NCBI RefSeq assembly: GCF_030523985.1 | Contig: NZ_JAUNHK010000078.1 | Span: 8,436 to 13,553, forward strand | Reading direction: 5' to 3' | Origin: Deinococcus sp. | Lineage (GTDB): Bacteria > Deinococcota > Deinococci > Deinococcales > Deinococcaceae | Length of the DNA: 5,118 nt | Shown here: positions 1-3,654 of the stretch, one piece after another | How positions within the stretch are numbered: the stretch's first letter is position 1 | How the letters are laid out: each line of letters opens with the position of its first letter | Notes under the pieces: generated by a model | Databases searched by the model: none | What the model was told of the DNA's origin: nothing | The model's input: only the letters and a program-made list of their open reading frames with translations | Translations under genes and position numbers: made by a program

Positions 1-408
<408 letters not shown>

Positions 409-416
<8 letters not shown>

Positions 417-666
417 CCCTGCCATCACCCTCTACACCGTGCCCGACTGCCGCGACTGCGAGGCGGTGGGGCGACTGCTGCGCGGGGCCGGGCGCGACTG
501 GCTGGAAAAGGACGTGCGGGCCGACCCCGCCGCCCACGCCGAGATGCTGCGGGTCTCAGGCGTCCGGATTGCCCCCGTCGTGTCGATAGGCGAACAGGTG
601 TTCTGGGGGCCGTTCGACGAGCAGCGGCCCCGGCTGCTGGCGGCCCTGGCAGGCAGCAGCGCATGA
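409..666 (+). CDS. Small glutaredoxin/thioredoxin-fold protein with CxxC
   Basis: This 85-residue protein begins TLYTVPDCRDC. A first beta strand leads into a CxxC redox pair at Cys14 and Cys17. Pro56 in RIAPVVSIG is at the position of the cis-proline that packs on the active site in the thioredoxin fold, and a Gly at residue 67 (VFWGPFD) follows as in glutaredoxins. The size and order fit the NrdH/glutaredoxin-like family, which reduces disulfides or handles thiol-bound cargo in the cytoplasm. The gene sits inside a metal-resistance operon, overlapping the ATPase by 8 bp and the ArsR-type regulator by 4 bp (ATGA). From this context I infer a role in keeping metal-sensor or pump cysteines reduced, or in handling thiol-bound metal; the sequence alone does not show this. 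The fold assignment is fairly sure, the physiological partner is not. Confidence 0.82.
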
Positions 667-1043
667 GCAGGCCTGCCGAAGCCTGCGACGCCACCTGCGA
701 GGTCACCCCGCTGCACCTTCAGAGCGTGGCGGCGGCCCGCGCCGACCTGCCCGGCCCCGACTGTGTGGAGCGGGCGACGGCGCTGCTCAAGGCGGTGGCC
801 GACCCGACCCGCTTTCGCCTGCTGAGTGCCCTACAGGGCCGCGAACTGTGCGTGTGCGACCTCGCGGCGGTCCTGGGCCTCAGCGAGAGCGCGACCAGCC
901 ACCAGTTGCGGGTGCTGCGCGAACACCGTCTGGTGGCGGTGCGCCGCGAGGGGCGGGTGGCCCACTACCGCCTGCTGGACGGACATGTGACCCAGCTTCT
1001 TGAGAATGCACTGGAACATGCGCGGGAGGAGGTAGAGGGCTGA
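663..1043 (+). CDS. ArsR/SmtB-family metal-sensing repressor (CadC/ZiaR-like)
   Basis: The 126-residue protein has the ArsR winged-helix core: ADPTRFRLLSAL at residues 46-57, the ELCVCDLA metal-site segment at 61-68, and the recognition helix SESATSHQLRVLREHRLV at 74-91. Both classical metal sites are complete. The alpha3N site has Cys63 and Cys65 together with the N-terminal pair Cys8 and Cys12, spaced as in CadC. The alpha5 site has Asp106, His108, His119 and Glu122, with the same spacing as the zinc site of SmtB. Cys34 is an extra cysteine. Family members bind operator DNA as dimers and release it on binding Zn, Cd or Pb, so I infer that it represses this efflux operon. The regulator is the last gene, not the first, and its ATG overlaps the preceding stop (ATGA), so its synthesis is coupled to the pump. 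Its operator should lie upstream of the ATPase, outside the window. Confidence 0.93.
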   Translation: MSRPAEACDATCEVTPLHLQSVAAARADLPGPDCVERATALLKAVADPTRFRLLSALQGRELCVCDLAAVLGLSESATSHQLRVLREHRLVAVRREGRVAHYRLLDGHVTQLLENALEHAREEVEG

Positions 1044-1069
1044 GGGTGGAGAGCCGATAGTGGAAGGTC

Positions 1070-1114
1070 AACGCCGCCACCCGGTCTGACAGCGGGGTGA
1101 CGGCGTTTAGTCCT
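1070..1114 (+). terminator. Probable terminator of the metal-efflux operon
   Basis: AACGCCG (1070-1076) pairs with CGGCGTT (1101-1107), and CACCC (1078-1082) pairs with GGGTG (1095-1099). This gives a 12-pair stem with one C/A mismatch and a 12-base loop. The tail TTTAGTCCTT is only moderately T-rich. It lies 26 bases after the stop of the ArsR-type gene, in the right place and orientation to end that transcript. The stem is clear; its termination activity is inferred. Confidence 0.65.
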
Positions 1115-1321
1115 TATCCTTCCCGGCTTTCCGATGGCCTGGGCGGAACAGCGCCCCTCATGGCCCCCCAAAAAACCGAGAAACGCAGAATTCAGGAGGC
1201 CGTCGGGCGCGAAGCGCACGGGCCGCACATGAACCAGAAAACACCAGCATCCAAGCCCCGTGCAGCCGAGAAACACCGTCAGATCAGCGAACTCACCGCC
1301 ATTTGCACAGCGCCAGCGTCA

Positions 1322-1352
1322 AAGCCCCTGTCCCCCCTGGGGATAGGGGTTT
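1322..1352. terminator. C/G-rich hairpin in the convergent region, possible bidirectional terminator
   Basis: CCCCTGTCCCC (1325-1335) pairs with GGGGATAGGGG (1339-1349) across a CCT loop. Ten pairs are Watson-Crick and one is G-T. AAG/TTT flanks add two A-T pairs and a second G-T. The stem lies about 50 bases past the flavohaemoglobin stop in the minus direction, where it is followed by CTTTG, a poor T tract. As + strand RNA the G-U pairs make it more stable than as - strand RNA, where they become A/C mismatches. It may end hmp transcripts or back up the metal-operon terminator. It shares G runs with the quadruplex motif at 1339-1362. Confidence 0.45.
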
Positions 1353-1362
1353 GGGGTTGGGG
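1339..1362 (+). other. Four-tract G-quadruplex motif (G4 runs, loops of 3, 3 and 2)
   Basis: Four perfect GGGG runs begin at 1339, 1346, 1353 and 1359, separated by ATA, TTT and TT. This is an ideal four-tetrad intramolecular quadruplex pattern with very short loops on the + strand, which is the template strand for the convergent hmp gene. The first two runs also form the 3' arm of the hairpin at 1325-1349, so hairpin and quadruplex cannot form together. The pattern is directly visible; folding and function are inferred. Confidence 0.75.
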
Positions 1363-1381
1363 CCAAAAGCTGAAGCAAAAG

Positions 1382-1407
1382 CCCTCACGCCCCACCCCCG
1401 CTCACCC
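1382..1407 (-). other. Second G-quadruplex motif spanning the hmp stop codon
   Basis: Read on the minus strand there are G runs of 3, 5, 4 and 3 bases with loops TGAGC, T and CGTGA. The TGA stop codon of the flavohaemoglobin gene is inside the first loop, so the motif would also be present in the hmp mRNA. A stretch with two TTTT runs follows directly (minus strand, 1380 down to 1363). A structured G-rich element followed by U runs could act as an unconventional terminator or 3' stabiliser; this is inference. Confidence 0.6.
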
Positions 1408-2613
1408 GTGAATCACCACGTCAAAGCTCTGGCTGGGGCCGAACGTCTCGGTAAAGCGCCGCTCGGCGGGCACTTTCAGTTCGTCTAGGATGCCTTCGAC
1501 CGCCGCCACGAATCCACTTGGCCCGCAGTAGTAGTACTCGGCGTCGCCCTGGGGCAGCACGGGGCGCAGCGCGTCCAGGTGAATCAGGCCAGCGGCGTCG
1601 TGGTGCGTGCCGGGCTGGTCGCTGTCGTTGGTGTCGGTGTAAAAGACCAGTTTGCGAACGTGTGGGTACTGCGAGGCGAGGGCGTTCACGTCGTCACGGA
1701 AAGCGTGAACCGAGCCGTTTTGCGCGGCGTGGACGAAGGTGACCGGGCGGCTCGACCCCTGGCGAATCAGGGAGTGCAGCATCGCCAGTACGGGCGTGAT
1801 GCCCACGCCGCCGCTGAGCAGCACCACCGGGCGCTCGCTGTCTTGCAGCACGAAATCGCCCGCCGGGACGTGAACGAGCAGTTCGTCGCCTTCCTGCACC
1901 GTGTCATGCAGATGCCCCGAAATCAGCCCGCCTGCCTCGCGCTTGACCGAAATGCGGTAGTGGTCGGCGCTCGGCGCGTCCGAGAGGCTGTACTGGCGAA
2001 TCTGCCAGTTTTCCTGGCCCGGCACCTTGACCTTGAGGCTGAGGTACTGCCCCGGCTGGTAGGCGGGCAGCGGCTGACCGTCCACGGGTTCGAGGACAAA
2101 CGACGTAATCACGCTGCTCTCAGCAAGCTTGCGGGCCACCCGGAAGGGCCGGAAGTCGCGCCAGCCGCCCTTTTGCTCGGCTCCGGCGTCGTACATGCCC
2201 TGTTCCACGCCAATCATCAGGTCGGCGAGCTCCCCGTAGGCGGCGGCCCAGGCGTCCAGAATTTCGGGGGTGGCGGCGTCGCCCAGCACCTCGGCAATCG
2301 CGCCCAGCAGGTGTTTGCCCACAATCGGGTAGTGCTCGGCCCGCACTTCCAGGCTGACATGCTTGTGGGCGATGCGCCCCACCATGCCGCCCAGCACCTC
2401 GGGGTGGTCGATGTGCGCGGCGTAGGCCAGCACCGACGCGGCGAGGCTGCGGGCCTGCTTGCCCGTTTTCTGGTTGGCGGGGTTGAAGATGTTGAGCAGT
2501 TCGGGGTGCGCCGCGAACATGGAGGCGTAGAAGGTGCGGGTAATCGTTTCGCCGTGCGCTTCGAGGGCGGGAACGGTGGCCTTGACGATGGTTTTTTGTT
2601 CGGGAGTCAGCAT
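1402..2613 (-). CDS. hmp: Flavohaemoglobin, nitric oxide dioxygenase
   Basis: This 403-residue protein matches E. coli Hmp (396 residues) end to end. The globin domain (1-140) has Tyr29 (B10), Phe43 (CD1), Gln53 (E7), the proximal haem ligand His85 (F8) in RIAHKHVS, Tyr95 and Glu137. The FAD domain (about 151-255) has the flavin motif RQYS at 206-209 and VKREAGGLIS. The NAD(P)H domain has GGVGITP (268-274), CGPSGF (363-368) and a C-terminal FGPS. Such proteins use NAD(P)H, FAD and haem-bound O2 to convert NO to nitrate in the cytoplasm. ATG 2613 is preceded by AAGGA at 2621-2625 with seven bases between. The gene is 24 nt behind a truncated haemoglobin gene and almost certainly cotranscribed with it. 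The Rrf2-family regulator encoded divergently upstream suggests NO-responsive control. All catalytic residues are present and I see no damage. Confidence 0.97.
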   Translation of the reverse strand: MLTPEQKTIVKATVPALEAHGETITRTFYASMFAAHPELLNIFNPANQKTGKQARSLAASVLAYAAHIDHPEVLGGMVGRIAHKHVSLEVRAEHYPIVGKHLLGAIAEVLGDAATPEILDAWAAAYGELADLMIGVEQGMYDAGAEQKGGWRDFRPFRVARKLAESSVITSFVLEPVDGQPLPAYQPGQYLSLKVKVPGQENWQIRQYSLSDAPSADHYRISVKREAGGLISGHLHDTVQEGDELLVHVPAGDFVLQDSERPVVLLSGGVGITPVLAMLHSLIRQGSSRPVTFVHAAQNGSVHAFRDDVNALASQYPHVRKLVFYTDTNDSDQPGTHHDAAGLIHLDALRPVLPQGDAEYYYCGPSGFVAAVEGILDELKVPAERRFTETFGPSQSFDVVIHG

Positions 2614-2620
2614 GGTTGTT

Positions 2621-2625
2621 TCCTT
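2621..2625 (-). promoter_or_regulatory. Ribosome binding site of hmp
   Basis: On the minus strand AAGGA lies seven bases before the ATG at 2613. It falls in the 24-nt gap after the truncated haemoglobin stop codon, so hmp has its own initiation signal within the shared transcript and does not depend on translational overlap. Confidence 0.75.
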
Positions 2626-2637
2626 GTCGAAGTGGGG

Positions 2638-3060
2638 CTAGCGGTCAGGGGCCGGAGGCGAGGACAGGGCGAAGCGTTCCAGGCTGGCGCGCATTCGCTG
2701 GGCGAGGTGCAGCATCGCCTCGGCTTCGGCGGGGGGCAACTCTGCGCTGAGGGTGAGTTCCCACAGCGTCAGCCAGCGGTCAAAGTGCGCGGGGCCAATG
2801 CCCAGACCCCTGTGCGCCGGGCCGGGTTGCCCCCGGTAGGCGCTGGGGCCATGCGTGACCGCCCGCCAGAACCCTTCCAGCCGCGTGATGTGCAGGGGCC
2901 AGCCCGCCCCCGGAAACGGGCCGAGTTTTTGCCGGAACACTGGGGCCAGCTCCTCGTCTTCCATCACGCGGGCATAAAAGGCCCACAGCAATCGGCGCAG
3001 GGCTTCGTCACCGATGCGGTCGAAGAGGGGAGACACGTTCAGGGGAACAGGAGCAGTCAT
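2638..3060 (-). CDS. Group III truncated haemoglobin
   Basis: The 140-residue product has a truncated-globin pattern that lines up best with group III, for example Campylobacter Ctb. Tyr29 (B10) sits in WAFYARV, His57 (E7) in WPLHITRLEGFW, the proximal His83 (F8) in GQPGPAHRGL, and Trp96 (G8) in HFDRWLTLW. Tyr B10, His E7 and Trp G8 are the distal-pocket residues typical of this group. Family members bind O2 and NO and are linked to NO or peroxide defence, though their in vivo reaction is less settled than that of Hmp. I chose ATG 3060. An in-frame TTG at 3090 would add ten residues that resemble nothing in the family. The Shine-Dalgarno is weak (GGAA, ten bases away). The gene heads a two-gene operon with hmp and is divergent from an Rrf2-type regulator. 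The Pro-rich C-terminal end (SSPPAPDR) is probably disordered. Confidence 0.92.
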   Translation of the reverse strand: MTAPVPLNVSPLFDRIGDEALRRLLWAFYARVMEDEELAPVFRQKLGPFPGAGWPLHITRLEGFWRAVTHGPSAYRGQPGPAHRGLGIGPAHFDRWLTLWELTLSAELPPAEAEAMLHLAQRMRASLERFALSSPPAPDR

Positions 3061-3085
3061 AGGGTCAGTATTCCAGCAAGCGGGG

Positions 3086-3120
3086 GTCAAATGTGGATAT
3101 TTTTATCCACTTTATTTGAC
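3086..3120. promoter_or_regulatory. Nested inverted repeat, candidate operator
   Basis: GTGGATA-TTTT-TATCCAC (3093-3110) is a perfect 7-bp inverted repeat with a four-base spacer. It is enclosed by a second pair, GTCAAAT (3086-3092) and ATTTGAC (3114-3120), offset by an extra TTT on the right. It lies between the divergent truncated haemoglobin and Rrf2-type genes, just upstream of the haemoglobin start. The AT-rich palindrome stands out from the GC-rich surroundings. I infer that it binds the adjacent Rrf2-family regulator. It does not match the E. coli NsrR consensus I know. Confidence 0.6.
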
Positions 3121-3149
3121 GGCTCAGCCTAGAACTCTTTAAAGTGGAT
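3105..3149. promoter_or_regulatory. 10-bp inverted repeat ATCCACTTTA/TAAAGTGGAT flanking the promoter core
   Basis: ATCCACTTTA (3105-3114) is the exact reverse complement of TAAAGTGGAT (3140-3149), with 25 bases between. The right copy overlaps the proposed -10 and transcription start of the Rrf2-type gene and touches the proposed -35 of the minus-strand operon. Together with GTGGAT at 3093 there are three half-sites. Such spacing would let one regulator control both divergent promoters, possibly by occupying separated sites. This is inference from layout. Confidence 0.55.
3116..3143 (+). promoter_or_regulatory. Candidate promoter of the Rrf2-type regulator gene
   Basis: TTGACG (3116-3121, five of six to the -35 consensus) and TTTAAA (3138-3143, four of six to the -10) are separated by 16 bases. 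Transcription would start near 3150, giving a leader of about 34 bases. A GTGGAT half-site starts immediately after the -10, where a repressor would block initiation, which suggests autoregulation. Confidence 0.45.
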
Positions 3150-3154
3150 GTCAA
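3126..3154 (-). promoter_or_regulatory. Candidate promoter of the truncated haemoglobin-hmp operon
   Basis: On the minus strand a perfect TTGACA occupies 3154-3149. With a 17-base spacer the -10 would be TAGGCT (3131-3126), a poor match (three of six), so an activator or a different -10 may be involved. The resulting leader of about 60 bases would carry the 3093-3110 inverted repeat. This promoter physically overlaps the + strand promoter for the regulator. Confidence 0.35.
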
Positions 3155-3170
3155 GCTCCGTTTTAGGGGC

Positions 3171-3178
3171 AAGGGGGG
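3171..3178 (+). promoter_or_regulatory. Ribosome binding site deciding the Rrf2-type gene start
   Basis: AAGGGGGG ends five bases before ATG 3184. It fits the 3184 start rather than the in-frame ATG at 3148, which lies within the operator/promoter half-site and would begin with twelve residues foreign to the family. Confidence 0.65.
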
Positions 3179-3183
3179 CACAG

Positions 3184-3588
3184 ATGTTTTCACAAACGGC
3201 TGAATATGCGCTGCGGGCCGCCGTGATGCTGGCCGAGCCGCCGCTGCGGGCACTGAGCGCCGCCGAACTCGCCCGGCTGACCGAGGTGCCGCCGCCGTAC
3301 CTGTTCAAGGTGATGGGCCAACTGGTGCGGGCAGGGGTGGTGACCGGGCAGCGCGGCAAGAACGGGGGCTACCGCCTGAGCCGCCCCGCCGACGAAATCA
3401 GCGTGCTGGAAGTCGTGAATGCGGTAGACCCCCTGCCGCGCATCCGTCATTGTCCGCTCGGCAGGCCCGAACACGAACAGGCCCTGTGCCCGCTGCACCG
3501 CCAGCTCGACGACACCTACGCCCAGATTGAGCACACCCTGGGCGCCCGCACTCTGGCCGAAATGACCGATATTCCAGCCAACCAGTAG
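3184..3588 (+). CDS. Rrf2-family transcriptional regulator, NsrR-like position, two-cysteine type
   Basis: The 134-residue protein opens with MFSQTAEYALRAAVMLA, the usual Rrf2 N-terminal helix. A winged helix follows with LSAAELARLTEVPPPYLFKVMGQL (24-47) and the wing RGKNGGYRLSRP (57-68). The C-terminal part has Cys90 in RHCPLG and Cys102 in LCPLH. NsrR and IscR have three cysteines spaced over the same 12 residues. Here the middle one is absent, with Glu96 and His97 at about that place. Glu7 aligns with the acidic N-terminal cluster ligand of NsrR and RsrR. An Fe-S cluster with mixed Cys/Glu/His ligands is therefore possible, as is a cluster-free thiol switch. Divergence from two NO-related globin genes, with shared half-sites between, suggests that it senses NO or redox stress and controls them and itself. 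The family is sure; signal and targets are inferred. Confidence 0.92.
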   Translation: MFSQTAEYALRAAVMLAEPPLRALSAAELARLTEVPPPYLFKVMGQLVRAGVVTGQRGKNGGYRLSRPADEISVLEVVNAVDPLPRIRHCPLGRPEHEQALCPLHRQLDDTYAQIEHTLGARTLAEMTDIPANQ

Positions 3589-3590
3589 GA

Positions 3591-3614
3591 CAGGTGCAGC
3601 TGGGGCAGGTGCAG
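3591..3614 (+). repeat. Short direct repeat CAGGTGCAG in the gap after the regulator gene
   Basis: CAGGTGCAG occurs at 3591-3599 and 3606-3614, a 15-base period, in the 66-bp gap between the Rrf2-type gene and the hydrolase gene. It lies just upstream of the proposed hydrolase promoter and could be a regulator site or simply local slippage. I see no terminator hairpin with a T tract in this gap, so some readthrough is possible. Confidence 0.35.
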
Positions 3615-3616
3615 TC

Positions 3617-3648
3617 TTCACGGTCAGCCGACACTTGTCTATTACACT
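3617..3648 (+). promoter_or_regulatory. Candidate promoter giving a leaderless or near-leaderless hydrolase mRNA
   Basis: TTCACG (3617-3622, four of six) is followed after 17 bases by TATTAC (3640-3645, four of six). An alternative -10 is TACACT (3643-3648). Either puts transcription start at about 3652-3655, at or next to ATG 3655. No Shine-Dalgarno sequence precedes that ATG. Leaderless genes with a -10 element just before the start codon are well known in Deinococcus. Confidence 0.5.
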
Positions 3649-3654
3649 CTGTTT

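Larger units (their letters stand above)
1044..1401. other. Convergent intergenic region without a supported gene
   Basis: This 358-bp gap lies between the rightward metal operon and the leftward flavohaemoglobin gene, so it needs no promoter. Its left edge holds a terminator-like stem-loop (1070-1107). Its right edge holds a C/G hairpin and quadruplex motifs (1322-1407). Between them (about 1115-1320) the composition is less GC-rich and has no good codon pattern. I see a short GGGCG/CGCCC hairpin at 1141-1156, an A6 run at 1170-1175 and a 9-bp direct repeat CCGAGAAAC at 1176 and 1266, none of them convincing as a functional element. Open frames at 1097-1411 and 1303-1488 resemble no protein I know and run across the structured elements. 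Confidence 0.7.

Noticed and set aside
1176..1274. 9-bp direct repeat CCGAGAAAC, copies at 1176 and 1266, as a mobile-element footprint
   Set aside because: No inverted termini or transposase remnant lies between the copies; chance is an adequate explanation.
1097..1411. Open frame of 104 codons in the convergent gap
   Set aside because: It starts inside the terminator stem, crosses the hairpin and quadruplex motif, and has no SD and no known similarity.
3061..3090. TTG at 3090 as start of the truncated haemoglobin
   Set aside because: The extra ten residues are unlike the family and lie in the operator region; ATG 3060 gives the usual length.
3086..3120. FNR/Dnr-type site from the TTGAC and GTCAA pieces
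   Set aside because: The half-sites point outward (GTCAA...TTGAC) and are 25 bases apart, not TTGAC-N4-GTCAA.
1579..3132. Long 517-codon open frame on the + strand opposite hmp and the truncated haemoglobin
   Set aside because: It is antisense to two clear globin genes, has no family resemblance, is rich in His/Val/Gly as expected from a GC-rich opposite strand, and would run into the divergent promoter region.
3148..3183. ATG 3148 as start of the Rrf2-type regulator
   Set aside because: The true N-terminal helix begins at ATG 3184, which has a strong SD; 3148 is inside a promoter half-site.
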